This document shows positions 25,378 to 34,567 of a stretch of 64,000 nucleotides of DNA, in pieces. The number at the start of each line of letters is the position of its first letter. The first letter of the stretch is position 1. The notes beneath the pieces were generated by a model, which worked only from the letters and a program-made list of their open reading frames with translations, was not told the origin of the DNA and ran no database searches. A program made the position numbers and the translations under genes. This DNA is from COMBO-56-21 sp963705355 (lineage in GTDB: Archaea; Thermoplasmatota; Thermoplasmata; UBA10834): the NCBI GenBank assembly GCA_963705355.1, contig OY970070.1:868001-932000 (forward strand), in the 5' to 3' direction.

Positions 25378-26787
25378 TCAATGCGCGTGCTCGTCGTGAT
25401 GGTGCTCAGGCTCGAAGTTGGCGGGCTGAAGCCGGCCGAACGCAGATGACAGCACCTCGGACAGAGCGGGATGTATTATCTGGGCGCGCGCGAGCGGGGC
25501 GTAGGTCTGGTTCTCGGAGTTCATCAGGTTCACCACCTGTTGGATCAGGGTCGAGGCCTGAGGACCCACAACTGTCGCTCCCAGGATCCTCCTGGTCGGA
25601 TACTCCACGACGACCTTCGCGAAAGTCTCCTCGTCCCCGAAGGCATAGCCCATGGCGGTGTCGAAGTATCGGCTTACACCGACCATGACCTTCCTCCCCG
25701 CCTTGGCCTCCTCCTCCGTCATTCCGACCTGCCCGACCTGCGGGTCCGTGAAGACTGCGTGGGGGACCGCGTGGAGATCGAGCATGACCTTGTGATCGCC
25801 GAAGAGGTTGTTGCGGACGACCGAGGCCTCATAGTTCGCCGTGTGCCGGTACATGTTCCTTCCGAGTGCGTCTCCCAGGGCGTAGATGTTCGGTTTGGAG
25901 GTCTCGAGGAACTGATCGGTCATGATCCAGCCCTTGTCGTCGGTCTTGACGCCGGTATTCTCTGGCTTCAGCCAGTCGGAATTGGACCTCACCCCCGTAG
26001 CGACCAGGAGATGTTGCCCCTCGATCGTCCTCTCAGCCCTTTCGAAGGGATCTTTGATCGTGACAGCGACCCTGCCATCCCTTCCCTCGACCCAGAGAGT
26101 GTCGGTGCCGGTGTGGACATCCGCATGGCGGGACAAACGCTTCTTGACGAGGAAGCTCGTCTCCGGCTCCTCGTGCGGCAGAAGGACGGGGTTCCTCCCG
26201 ATCAGGACGACGCGCGTCCCTATGGCCGAGAAGAAGTGCGCGAACTCGCATCCGATGTAGCCTCCGCCGAGGATGATGATGCTTTCCGGCTGCTCCTCGA
26301 TGTCGAAAACGGTCCTGTACGTGTGATACTTGACCCTGTCCAGACCCTGGATGGAAGGGATCTGGGCCCTTGCGCCAGTCGCGAGCACTATTCTGGGCGC
26401 GCTGATGGTCTCGCTGCCGACCTGCATGGTGTATTCAGAGACGAAGCTGCCGATCGTGTTGTAGAAGTCGATGCCCTTTGCCTGTCTCACGCCGGCCTCC
26501 ATCTCGTGCCTTCCGGTGAGGACGATGTCCCACATCCGCTGCTTGATCCTCCCGTAATCGACCTTGTCGACCTTCATGGAGACCCCAATCTTGGCGGCCT
26601 CCTCGGCCTCCCGGATCACATCGGCGGCATGGACAAGCACCTTGGACGGAATGCAGCCCCTGTTGAGACAAGTGCCGCCCATGGGTCCTTCCTCCACGAT
26701 GGCCACATTGAGACCGCGCTCCAGCGCGGAGTCGACGACGTTCATGCCGGCGCCCGTGCCAACGACGATCAGCCCGTACTGCTTCAT
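25378..26787 (-). CDS. FAD-dependent pyridine nucleotide-disulfide oxidoreductase (dihydrolipoyl dehydrogenase/mercuric reductase-like)
   Basis: A 469-residue flavoprotein. It has the N-terminal FAD fold (VVGTGAGM), redox-active GGTCLNRGCIPSK near residues 38-50, the NAD(P)-binding IIILGGGYIGCEF near 170, the second FAD motif YALGDALG near 300 and the C-terminal dimerisation domain with IIHPALSE carrying the base His. No lipoyl or 2-oxoacid dehydrogenase genes are nearby, so the disulfide substrate is open. The protein ends with an unusual His-rich tail, EPEHHHDEHAH. ATG 26787 begins the conserved MKQYGLIVVG. Confidence 0.88.
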   Translation of the reverse strand: MKQYGLIVVGTGAGMNVVDSALERGLNVAIVEEGPMGGTCLNRGCIPSKVLVHAADVIREAEEAAKIGVSMKVDKVDYGRIKQRMWDIVLTGRHEMEAGVRQAKGIDFYNTIGSFVSEYTMQVGSETISAPRIVLATGARAQIPSIQGLDRVKYHTYRTVFDIEEQPESIIILGGGYIGCEFAHFFSAIGTRVVLIGRNPVLLPHEEPETSFLVKKRLSRHADVHTGTDTLWVEGRDGRVAVTIKDPFERAERTIEGQHLLVATGVRSNSDWLKPENTGVKTDDKGWIMTDQFLETSKPNIYALGDALGRNMYRHTANYEASVVRNNLFGDHKVMLDLHAVPHAVFTDPQVGQVGMTEEEAKAGRKVMVGVSRYFDTAMGYAFGDEETFAKVVVEYPTRRILGATVVGPQASTLIQQVVNLMNSENQTYAPLARAQIIHPALSEVLSSAFGRLQPANFEPEHHHDEHAH

Positions 26788-26905
26788 CTCGGATCCCGAA
26801 CGAGCATGCGCCTTCCTAAAGAAAATGGTTGAGGCGAACATCGGCCTGTCCGTGAAAAGGCTTTAGAGGGTGGAGGCAATCACTCGAAGCGGAGAGCTGT
26901 CACCG

Positions 26906-28369
26906 ATGGCTGATTCCAACCTTCCAGTGGTCCACAGCTTCGTCGTCGACACGGAGCTTTCGCATTCTCAGCTCCTGACCTTCCCCAAATTCATCCGGGA
27001 GCACATGACCTTCGGTGCCATCCCGGGCGTGAGGATGGGCGAGATTGAGTACCTCGTGGGGCCCGAAGGCCACTACGTCGAGTTCACGTCCGGTCCCGAC
27101 AGAGGGATGTACCAGTGCGTCGTCAAGATGCTCCTCGAACGGCCCATGAAGGTCGAGATCTTGTCCTCCTTGGGAAGAGACGAACAATTCGAGAAGCAGC
27201 TGCAAAACGTATTGCTGATGGTCATCCAGTTCTTCGAGGAGGAGGCTCGGAAATCGACCCTCTACATGGCCTTCATGCCTGGCAGGCCGAAGACGGCGGA
27301 GGTCCGGTTCAGAAGATCCGTGTCCAGGGTCATCTTCGGAGGCAACATGATCATGCTGTTCTTGCTGTCTATACTCATTGGCGTTCCTATTCTCATCGCA
27401 TTTCAGGCTGTCGGCCTTGGACTGTATGCCCCCATCTTCTTCCTGTCGCTGATGCTCGTTCTGGTCTTGTCAGCCGGGAAATTGACCTCCAGCCGCAGCC
27501 CTTGGCGAGTCACGAAGGATGCGAGAGAAGTGGTCATAGTGCAGCACATGGTTCCCGAGGGCCAGCTGGAGGAGTATCGGACAGGATACGCCGACCGGAT
27601 CAGGGCTGCCAAGAAGAAGGCTTACGACACATTCGGCACCAGCCCCGGCCTCATCTCCGCTGACAAGATTTCGGAGATCTTCGCAGAGGCCGGCCTGCCC
27701 GCGGACAAGAACGATTTCCTCGTGAGAAGGATCGACGTATATGGGATAGTTGAGAGGGTGTCCGCCAAATTCGGGCTCTCCGTGCCTTCCATCGTGATCT
27801 CGCAGAACGCGATGCCGAATGCCGCCGCAACTGGATTCACCAAGAAACTCGCGACGATGCTGATCACCATGGGGCTTCTCGTGCAGCTCGATGAGGACGA
27901 GGTGGAGCTCGTCGTGGGGCACGAGCTAAGCCATCTCAGGTCGGGGGACCCGATCGTCCTGTTCTCGCTCATAGCCGCAGAGTACCTGGGGCGAGTCTAC
28001 CTGTGGTGGAAGTACATAGCGGCGTTCTGGCTGCCATATCTTGTGTTCGTGTTCTGGGCCATATTCTTCTTCGGCAAGTTCCTCGAGAGCAGGGCGGATC
28101 TGGAAGCGGCGCTGATATTGGGGAAGCCGAAGGTGATGTCGGAATCCCTGAAGAAGATAGGCTTCAGGAGGCTCGTGCTCGAGGAGCGGTTCCTTGAGCC
28201 GGGCGGAAGCAGGCTCGGCGAGTGGCTGAGGATGGACCCGCACCCGCCGCTGTACTTCAGGATCCAGAGGCTGGAGGCATTGGACCTGGCCAATCCTCCA
28301 AAGCATCCGTTCCTGAGCTCGGTCAGGGCGGTCACATCGGGGTTCGTGAACTCGCGCCATGTGCCCTGA
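26906..28369 (+). CDS. M48-family membrane metalloprotease with N-terminal extension
   Basis: A 487-residue protein. An N-terminal soluble region of about 140 residues is followed by two transmembrane segments near 150-195, a second linker, and a peptidase M48 domain: NAAATGF, the zinc site VVGHELSHLRSGD near 345 and the third ligand Glu in FLESRADLEAA near 410. Another membrane pair separates the two zinc motifs. HtpX-like enzymes of this type degrade damaged membrane proteins. ATG 26906 is chosen; a GTG lies at 26870. Confidence 0.87.
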   Translation: MADSNLPVVHSFVVDTELSHSQLLTFPKFIREHMTFGAIPGVRMGEIEYLVGPEGHYVEFTSGPDRGMYQCVVKMLLERPMKVEILSSLGRDEQFEKQLQNVLLMVIQFFEEEARKSTLYMAFMPGRPKTAEVRFRRSVSRVIFGGNMIMLFLLSILIGVPILIAFQAVGLGLYAPIFFLSLMLVLVLSAGKLTSSRSPWRVTKDAREVVIVQHMVPEGQLEEYRTGYADRIRAAKKKAYDTFGTSPGLISADKISEIFAEAGLPADKNDFLVRRIDVYGIVERVSAKFGLSVPSIVISQNAMPNAAATGFTKKLATMLITMGLLVQLDEDEVELVVGHELSHLRSGDPIVLFSLIAAEYLGRVYLWWKYIAAFWLPYLVFVFWAIFFFGKFLESRADLEAALILGKPKVMSESLKKIGFRRLVLEERFLEPGGSRLGEWLRMDPHPPLYFRIQRLEALDLANPPKHPFLSSVRAVTSGFVNSRHVP

Positions 28370-28443
28370 GCCTGCGAAAGACCCTCGTTTCTGTTCGCCG
28401 CACTTTTGAATAGGTCCCGTCGCATTGGAGCCACGGTGATTGA

Positions 28444-28701
28444 GTGGGAAGACTAGAACTGCCCTTGCCGGAGATAGGAAGAGCCCTGAAAGAACACGCG
28501 AAAGACATGCAGGCAAAGATCAGGGCCCAGACGCCTCCTGAGCTCAGAGAATCGATCGTCGTGAATGCCTTCAAGAAGGGAGGAAAGACAGGCATCGCAA
28601 TCGAATACGACGATCGCGCCGAGAGCTTCGTATACACCGCAATCGAGTACCCAAGAGGAGGCAGGGAGGAATCTGTCGACCCGCATCAGCGCTCTCGTTA
28701 A
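28444..28701 (+). CDS. Small hypothetical protein
   Basis: An 85-residue protein starting with GTG. It has an amphipathic helix (residues 10-35), then strands VNAFKKGG, GIAIEYDD and SFVYTAIEYP. I do not recognise it. Its end overlaps the start region of the UbiA-type gene by about 29 nt in a different frame, so the two appear co-transcribed. Confidence 0.6.
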   Translation: MGRLELPLPEIGRALKEHAKDMQAKIRAQTPPELRESIVVNAFKKGGKTGIAIEYDDRAESFVYTAIEYPRGGREESVDPHQRSR

Positions 28702-29584
28702 GCTACTGAGGCCGCAGTTCCTGATTGCCGGCTTGTTCCTGAACTTGCTTGGTGCAGCCCTCGCACTGCACCTCGGCTTTGACCTCAGTTGGGCGAGACT
28801 GCTCGTCTACCAGCTGGTGATCTCCTCGTGTCAGCTGGCAGGCGCTGTCGCCAACGAGTATGCTGATACGAAGACCGACATGATGAACAAGAACAGGACC
28901 TGGTTCTCAGGAGGCAGCGGGGAGTTCGCCCTTGGCAGAATCGATCGAAGCGTGGTCATCGCCTTGGGCGTTTTCTGGACGACATCAGCGGCCGCGGGCA
29001 TGGCAGTGCTGAGCTTCCTGCTCGGCGGGGGCGCAGGACTCTTCGTCCTCATGCTCTTGGGCTTGGTGCTGGCATTGGGCTACTCCATATGGCCCTTGAA
29101 GTTCTCATACAGGGGGTTGGGAGAACTGGCGATGGCTGGGATGGTCTCGTTCCTCGGCCCGGCTGCGTCGTTCCTCGCGCAGAGCGGATCCTGGGATAAC
29201 AACATCCTCTTCGTGACTTTGCCTCTGGTTTTCCAGATGATGGGCCTGATGATCGTCGTCCAGTATCCCGACTTCGAGGCCGACTCGGAGGCTGGCAAAA
29301 GGAATCTGGTCGTGAGGCTTGGTAGAGAGAGAGCCTGGAGAACGGGGATTGTTATGCTTCTTCTCGGCGCGGCATTTGCATGTTCGGGGGTGTGGTTCGG
29401 AATCCCCGGGACCGTTGCGGTTACAGTAGCCATCATCCTCCTGTTGGAATCTGCGTTCTTCTGGGGGATCGGGGGGATCGTCCGCAAGAAGCCCTCATTC
29501 GTCTGGTCCACTGCAGGAGCCGCGGGGTTCTACATACTCGCAATCGGCGCCGCCGTGGTCCTTCTGTCTGGCATCGGTCTCTAG
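28673..29584 (+). CDS. UbiA-family prenyltransferase (MenA-like)
   Basis: About 303 residues, eight to nine hydrophobic segments. The first Asp-rich motif is VANEYADTKTDMMNKNRTWF near residue 50 and the second is QYPDFEADSEAGKRNLVVRLG near 200, closest to the MenA branch that prenylates dihydroxynaphthoate or similar rings. It differs from the lipid UbiA at 764-1612. No ATG, GTG or TTG occurs where the conserved N-terminus (STRISALVKLLRPQF) begins; CTG at 28673 follows AGGGAGGAAT. ATG at 28565 would add 36 residues that are only the shadow of the upstream gene. Start therefore uncertain. Confidence 0.83.
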   Translation: MSTRISALVKLLRPQFLIAGLFLNLLGAALALHLGFDLSWARLLVYQLVISSCQLAGAVANEYADTKTDMMNKNRTWFSGGSGEFALGRIDRSVVIALGVFWTTSAAAGMAVLSFLLGGGAGLFVLMLLGLVLALGYSIWPLKFSYRGLGELAMAGMVSFLGPAASFLAQSGSWDNNILFVTLPLVFQMMGLMIVVQYPDFEADSEAGKRNLVVRLGRERAWRTGIVMLLLGAAFACSGVWFGIPGTVAVTVAIILLLESAFFWGIGGIVRKKPSFVWSTAGAAGFYILAIGAAVVLLSGIGL

Positions 29585-29586
29585 AA

Positions 29587-29697
29587 TCACTTCTTCTTGT
29601 GTATAGGGCACGCCATGCCGAGCCTGCAATACCTGCACTTGTCCTCTGGAACAGGCGGGATGGCCTTCACCATGTGCCCGTACTTGCGCCTCGGCAG
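29587..29697 (-). CDS. Possible tiny Cys/His protein
   Basis: A 28-36 residue frame after the histidine kinase gene on the same strand, ending KCRYCRLGMACPIHKKK, which has a C-x2-C-x5-C-x2-H spacing suited to a zinc finger. The only ATG (29673) would give 28 residues; a CTG at 29697, six bases after GGGGG, would give 36. A much longer open frame upstream is the shadow of the kinase. Real coding is plausible, not shown. Confidence 0.35.
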   Translation of the reverse strand: MPRRKYGHMVKAIPPVPEDKCRYCRLGMACPIHKKK

Positions 29698-29750
29698 ATT
29701 GCTCCCCCGTCCATGTGAACGCCGAGGGATTACAAGAACTTGTTCGAGCC

Positions 29751-31937
29751 TCACTTCACCTTCGGCAGCATTATGTTGAACACGCAGCCCTTGGTGTAGT
29801 CCCCCGCCACGATGTCCGAGACCCACATGTTGCCAGAATACCTGTCCACGACGCCCTTGGCGGCCGCGAGGCCTATGCCGAACCCGCTCGTGAGCTCGGA
29901 CTTCGAGGTCTTCGCCAATCTCAGCACCTCTCCCTTGAGGTGATTCGGGATCGCCCTGCTGGGCTGGGCCACCTTGATCCACCAGAACTCCAGCTTCCGA
30001 TCCTTCCTTGATTCGATCGAGACTGAGAGATGCGTCTTCGTCTCCTTGTCCGGCATGGCTACGCTGTAGAACAGGTTCACGAAGATGTCGTTGAGCATGT
30101 CGTCCCCGCGGACCATCACGGCCTCCTTCGGAAGGTCCAGCTCGAACTCGATGTCATCCCTCTTGGACCTGTCCCTTATCTCCTTGATCGAGGACTCAAG
30201 GGCCTTCTTGACGTTCATGGCCCGGAGGTTCCTGGGGGCCTCCTCCCTCAGCTTCGCCATCGTGCGGACCATCTCGACCAGCCTCATCATGCTCTCGACC
30301 TGACGCGAGGTGCGGTCCACCACCTGCGAGATCTGTGAATCCAGGTCCTCTCTCGTCCGAAGCGACTCGAAGTAGGCCATGATGGGAGTGGTGTAGTTCG
30401 CTATGTCGTGCGTCAGTAGATCCATGTGGACCTCGATCTGATCCCTCGCGCGCCTCAGCTCGTTCAGGAGCTTCGCGTTCTCGAGCGCGACGGACGCGTG
30501 GTTCGCGAACATGATGGCGGTCTCGAGGTCGTCCTGGTTGAAGGTCTCGGGCGGGTACTTCTGCAGCTCCAGCACCCCTATGACCTCCTTCTGGCCGATG
30601 ACAGGGATGACGAGCATCGCCGTGCGCGTGTTTGGCGTCCCTGGTATGTAAGAGCCCCTCGGGTCGGACGACGTATCATTTATTATCTCGGCCTTCTTCG
30701 AGCGCGCGACATATCCTGCGAATCCGATATCCGCCGGGAACTCCCTGTCGGCCATGATCTCGGCGACGTACGGGCCGGTGGCAAAGACCGGGTTTCCGAT
30801 CCTCCTCTCCCAGTCGTATATGTAGAATGTCAGCTCGTTGCACGGGACGATCTCGGAAAGCTTGGTCCCGACGATCCTGAATATCTCCTCGGAGCTGATC
30901 TCCTGCTGAAGCGCCGCAGCGGTGTCGATCAGCGCTTTCTGGGCCTTCGACTTGGCTGTCATCTTGTTGAACAGCTCGATGCTGCTCATGACCCAAACCA
31001 TCTGGAGGGCGAGGTCCTCCATGAGGCCGACCTCCTCGGACGTGAACATGGTGACCTTCGAGCTGTCGCCCAGGAGTATCAGGCCCATGACCTCATCTCC
31101 GCGAACGAGGGGAACCGCCATCGTGTGATCGAAAGACAGTCGGCCGAGGACCTTCTGTTTCTTGGTCGCCTCCTCGTTCCCGTCCCCAGCCACCTTCGTC
31201 TTCTTATCTCTGACTGCCTCGGCCCCCATGGGGAAGGAGGACAGGAGGACCGTGGCACCTTTTGTGAGCGTGACCCCCTTCGCGGAGCACGCCTGGCATA
31301 CGAACTCGTTCGTCTGACTCTGATATGAGAACAGCGCGACGAAATCGACCTCGAAGTAGTCCATGACGTTGCGGCAGAACCTCGCGAACCCCTGATCCGC
31401 CGTGAAGCGGGTATCGGGGGAACCGGGCATGCACTGGGCGAGAGACCCCCGCATCTCGCTGAACTCCTCGAGCATCATCACCGTGCCCTCGATGCTCTTG
31501 TCGATCATCGCGTCCACTGCGAGCTTTGCGGTCGCGCGAGGGATGTCTGGAAGATCGTGCTCGATAACATAGAGCATGACGTCCCTGAGGAGGTTCTGCT
31601 TTTTCACCATCGCCGTGAAGCCATAGACCTTGGCCGTATCCGCCCTTATGGCGCTCTTGAGGACCTCGTGAGCCCTCTTCGAGTCAGGGTTCTCACTCCT
31701 CTCGATGACGGCCTGGACGAACGCCTTCATCCTGTCCAACCTCATGTCATCGGGCTCGCCGAACTCTCTGCCCTTGAGATAGGACGACCTTGAGAATGAT
31801 GCGAGCCAGTTCTCGACGATCCTGCCAGAGTTCGCCTTGAGCGCCTCTAAGATGGCGTTGTAGTCGTTTGATGAGCTTGTCGAGAGCTTGCGTTCCGTGG
31901 GGATGGTTATTCCTCCAGCTCTGATGGGGGGTTCCAT
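29751..31937 (-). CDS. GAF-domain sensor histidine kinase
   Basis: A 728-residue cytoplasmic sensor kinase. A helical N-terminal region of about 180 residues, resembling globin-coupled or RsbR-like sensor helices, is followed by two GAF domains (about 190-330 and 345-495), a dimerisation helix with the phospho-acceptor His in LLTHDIANY near 515, and an ATPase domain with N box LNDIFVNLFYS near 630 and G box GFGIGLAAAKG near 690. No membrane segments. No response regulator is adjacent. The ATG is about 25 nt after a TATA-like TTTTATTC, suggesting a leaderless mRNA. Confidence 0.88.
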   Translation of the reverse strand: MEPPIRAGGITIPTERKLSTSSSNDYNAILEALKANSGRIVENWLASFSRSSYLKGREFGEPDDMRLDRMKAFVQAVIERSENPDSKRAHEVLKSAIRADTAKVYGFTAMVKKQNLLRDVMLYVIEHDLPDIPRATAKLAVDAMIDKSIEGTVMMLEEFSEMRGSLAQCMPGSPDTRFTADQGFARFCRNVMDYFEVDFVALFSYQSQTNEFVCQACSAKGVTLTKGATVLLSSFPMGAEAVRDKKTKVAGDGNEEATKKQKVLGRLSFDHTMAVPLVRGDEVMGLILLGDSSKVTMFTSEEVGLMEDLALQMVWVMSSIELFNKMTAKSKAQKALIDTAAALQQEISSEEIFRIVGTKLSEIVPCNELTFYIYDWERRIGNPVFATGPYVAEIMADREFPADIGFAGYVARSKKAEIINDTSSDPRGSYIPGTPNTRTAMLVIPVIGQKEVIGVLELQKYPPETFNQDDLETAIMFANHASVALENAKLLNELRRARDQIEVHMDLLTHDIANYTTPIMAYFESLRTREDLDSQISQVVDRTSRQVESMMRLVEMVRTMAKLREEAPRNLRAMNVKKALESSIKEIRDRSKRDDIEFELDLPKEAVMVRGDDMLNDIFVNLFYSVAMPDKETKTHLSVSIESRKDRKLEFWWIKVAQPSRAIPNHLKGEVLRLAKTSKSELTSGFGIGLAAAKGVVDRYSGNMWVSDIVAGDYTKGCVFNIMLPKVK

Positions 31938-32116
31938 AATCCTATGGAGTCACCAGAATAAAACGCTTTTCCAATGCCTATTATGCGGTTTTCGCCTAGG
32001 GGAGGCAAACACCGTCATCCCACTGGCCTGCCAGCTTTCATATGGCAACTTACGCTTTAGCTCGAATACTCTTAAATCGTGCTATCAGATGCAACCTGCA
32101 GGAGTAGTGTATTGGG
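31938..32116. other. Divergent promoter region
   Basis: 179 bases between the kinase and the dehydrogenase genes. It has TTTTATTC near 31958 on the minus strand and CTCTTAAATC near 32068 on the plus strand, one TATA-like element for each direction. An upstream CAGGAGTAG precedes the plus-strand ATG. Confidence 0.45.
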
Positions 32117-33139
32117 ATGTCTGCACAACACGCTTCTGTCAGGACCTTGCTGCTGACTGGAAAGCAGGTCAAGAAGCTCCTGGAGATGAAGGATGTGCTC
32201 GGCGCGGTCGAGAACGCCTTCAGGCACAAGGGGCTCGGAAAGGTCCAGATGCCGCCGAAGCTCTACCTTTTCTACGAGAAGTTCAACGGCGACCTGAGAA
32301 CGATGCCCTCGTACGTCGAGGACATGGACGTATCAGCAGTCAAGATAGTGAACGTGCACCCGGACAACGCGAAGAACTACGGGATGAGGACGGTCATGGC
32401 GGTGCTCGTCCTAGTCAACCCGCACACGGGCGCTCCGCTAGCCTTCATGGACGCCACGTATATAACCGACATGCGGACCGGGGGCGCGAGCGCGATAGCT
32501 TCGAAGTACCTCGCCAGGCCGAACCCGAAGATACTTGGAATAATCGGTTGCGGCAACCAGGCGAGGACGCAGATGCTCGCGCTCATCACCCAGTACGGGC
32601 ACTTCGACGACGTCAGGCTGTACGACCTTTACCCCGAGAAATCAAAGGCCCTCGCCAGGGAGTTCAGGCGACACTACAAGGAACAGGTCGGCAAGATCAA
32701 GGCGGTGAAGGAAGCCAAGGACTGCGTTGTCGATTCGGACATCGTCGTGACGGCCACATCGTCACGCGCGCCGATAGTCCACGACGAGTGGGTGAAGGAG
32801 GGCACGCACATCAACTGCATCGGAGCCGATGCGCCTGGCAAGCAGGAGATGGACCCGAAGGTGCTCAAGCGCGCGCGCCTGGTGATAGACGACTGGGAGC
32901 AGGCGAGCCACTCGGGGGAGATCAATGTCCCGCTCTCGAAGGGCGAGCTGACCAAGGACGATGTCGATGCTGAGATCGGCCAGATCGTCGCCGGCCTGCA
33001 GCCCGGCAGAGAGAGCGACCAGCAGATAACTGTGTTCTGCTCGACAGGACTCGCGATCCAAGACTGCCTCACTGCGAAGATCGCATATGATGCAGCAGTG
33101 GCGCAGAAGATCGGCAGGTCTATGCAGATTGTCCTGTGA
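32117..33139 (+). CDS. Ornithine cyclodeaminase/mu-crystallin family dehydrogenase (archaeal alanine dehydrogenase type)
   Basis: A 340-residue NAD-dependent enzyme of the OCD/mu-crystallin family. It shows QMPPKLYL near residue 45, the substrate-binding VKIVNVHPDN near 75, DATYITDMRTGGASAIASK near 113-131, Rossmann IIGCGNQARTQ near 142 and NCIGADAPGKQE near 233. Archaeal members catalyse reversible alanine-pyruvate conversion; ornithine cyclodeaminase or other imine reductases are alternatives. No substrate-specific context around it. Confidence 0.85.
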   Translation: MSAQHASVRTLLLTGKQVKKLLEMKDVLGAVENAFRHKGLGKVQMPPKLYLFYEKFNGDLRTMPSYVEDMDVSAVKIVNVHPDNAKNYGMRTVMAVLVLVNPHTGAPLAFMDATYITDMRTGGASAIASKYLARPNPKILGIIGCGNQARTQMLALITQYGHFDDVRLYDLYPEKSKALAREFRRHYKEQVGKIKAVKEAKDCVVDSDIVVTATSSRAPIVHDEWVKEGTHINCIGADAPGKQEMDPKVLKRARLVIDDWEQASHSGEINVPLSKGELTKDDVDAEIGQIVAGLQPGRESDQQITVFCSTGLAIQDCLTAKIAYDAAVAQKIGRSMQIVL

Positions 33140-33187
33140 GAAAACCACTTCCCCCATGCCTTTCTTTTCATACCTTTCGTCGGCATA

Positions 33188-33195
33188 GTCTTTTT
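33188..33195 (+). promoter_or_regulatory. TATA-like box of the Kae1 gene
   Basis: CTTTTTAT about 26 nt before the ATG at 33219, fitting a leaderless transcript. Confidence 0.5.
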
Positions 33196-33218
33196 ATCCG
33201 ATTCGTGATGTCCACACG

Positions 33219-34217
33219 ATGATCTGTCTCGGCATCGAAGGGACCGCGCACACGATCGGAGTCGGGATCGTGGACCAGGACTGCAAGATACTGGCCAACC
33301 TGACCAAGATGATCGACGGCTCGAAGGGCGGCATCCACCCGAGAGAGGCCGCAAATCATCACGCGGAGAACATCGTGCCGCTGATGCACGAAGCGGTCGC
33401 CAAGGCCGGCATCAAGTACGAGGAGATCGACTTGGTCGCTTTCTCCCAAGGCCCAGGTCTCGGACCGTGTCTGCGAACGGCGGCGACCGCAGCGAGGTCC
33501 TTGTCCCTTAGCCTGGGTGTCGATCTCATAGGAGTCAATCACTGCGTCGCGCATCTGGAGATCGGCAGGAAAGTGACTAGCTGCAAGGATCCCACCCTCC
33601 TGTATGCTTCTGGAGGAAATACCCAGGTCATCGCATTCTCCGGGGGGAGATACCGCGTGTTCGGCGAGACCTTAGACGTTGGAATCGGCAATATGATCGA
33701 CAAGTTCGGGCGCGAGGTCGGCCTGCCGTTTCCGTCAGGGCCTCAACTCGAGAAGCTCGCACGAGATGGCAAGGAGCTGATCGACCTGCCATACAGCGTC
33801 AAAGGCATGGACGTCGCGTTCTCGGGCATTCTGACCGCCGCCATCCAGCTGCGCAACCGAGGGAAGAGGCTGGAGGATCTCTGCTTCTCGCTGCAGGAGA
33901 CTTGCTTCGCGATGCTCGTTGAGGTCACCGAGAGGGCCATGGCGCATGTCGAGAAGGACGAGGTCCTGCTCGGAGGTGGCGTCGTGCAGAACAAGCGGCT
34001 TCAGGAGATGGTCAGGATCATGGCGGAGGAGAGGGGCGCCAGGATGTTCGTTCCGCCAGGCTCTCTGTGCGTGGACAACGGCGCGATGATCGCATGGACC
34101 GGCCTGGTGATGCACAATGCGGGCGTCAGGACGAGACTGGAAGAAAGCGCTGTCAGACAGCGGTTCAGGACGGACGAAGTGGACCTTCCATGGATGATGA
34201 CAGAGATCAAGGCATGA
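33219..34217 (+). CDS. kae1: Kae1, KEOPS subunit for tRNA t6A synthesis
   Basis: A 332-residue ASKHA-fold protein that transfers the threonylcarbamoyl group to A37 of ANN-decoding tRNAs within KEOPS. Metal-binding NHCVAHLEIGR lies near residues 107-117, the nucleotide loop LLYASGGNTQV near 128, GNMIDKFGREVG near 160 and GGGVVQNKRL near 257. Unlike many euryarchaeal homologues it is not fused to the Bud32 kinase; the frame stops about where the Kae1 domain ends, and no Bud32 gene follows. The 3' end overlaps the convergent DUF5678 gene by 11 nt. Confidence 0.96.
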   Translation: MICLGIEGTAHTIGVGIVDQDCKILANLTKMIDGSKGGIHPREAANHHAENIVPLMHEAVAKAGIKYEEIDLVAFSQGPGLGPCLRTAATAARSLSLSLGVDLIGVNHCVAHLEIGRKVTSCKDPTLLYASGGNTQVIAFSGGRYRVFGETLDVGIGNMIDKFGREVGLPFPSGPQLEKLARDGKELIDLPYSVKGMDVAFSGILTAAIQLRNRGKRLEDLCFSLQETCFAMLVEVTERAMAHVEKDEVLLGGGVVQNKRLQEMVRIMAEERGARMFVPPGSLCVDNGAMIAWTGLVMHNAGVRTRLEESAVRQRFRTDEVDLPWMMTEIKA

Positions 34218-34443
34218 TGTCGGAAGGCCCAATGAAGTAGACTGAGAACTCCTTCTCGCCAGCGATCTCTTTTGCCGCGGACTCCACCTGGCGTTTGGAG
34301 TTGCCCGTGCTGATGATCTTCTGGTCGAGGACCGCGATCCACCTGTTCGGATAGTCCTGGATGAGGTCGAGGTAGTTCTCCTTAAGCCACTGGTCGTTCT
34401 TCATGTCCTCCTGATCTTCGGACAGCTCCTCATCGTTCATCAT
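34207..34443 (-). CDS. DUF5678-like small protein
   Basis: A 78-residue protein with the pattern W-x-x-x-N-Y-x-x-L-x-x-x-Y-x-x-x-W-I-A-V-x-D-x-K-I (residues 19-42), then a Ser/Lys helix and YFIGPSD. The same pattern occurs at 47890-48174 in this window, where it pairs with a retropepsin-like gene. Function unknown. It converges on kae1. Confidence 0.72.
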   Translation of the reverse strand: MMNDEELSEDQEDMKNDQWLKENYLDLIQDYPNRWIAVLDQKIISTGNSKRQVESAAKEIAGEKEFSVYFIGPSDIMP

Positions 34444-34567
34444 GACATCACCACACAGCTCCGGACCGAACGTGATAGTCGCATTCCGAATACAAGAATG
34501 TGTCCATAGACCAGCCAGCTGCGATGGACAAAAACTCTATCATTCCAGAAGGTTCTGCAGCTTGCAT

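Noticed and set aside
28565..28672. ATG-initiated 36-residue extension of the UbiA-type protein
   Set aside because: Its sequence is low-complexity and lies over the better supported 85-residue gene in another frame.
29587..29982. 131-codon minus-strand frame
   Set aside because: Most of it is the shadow of the histidine kinase gene; only its last 28-36 codons could be real.
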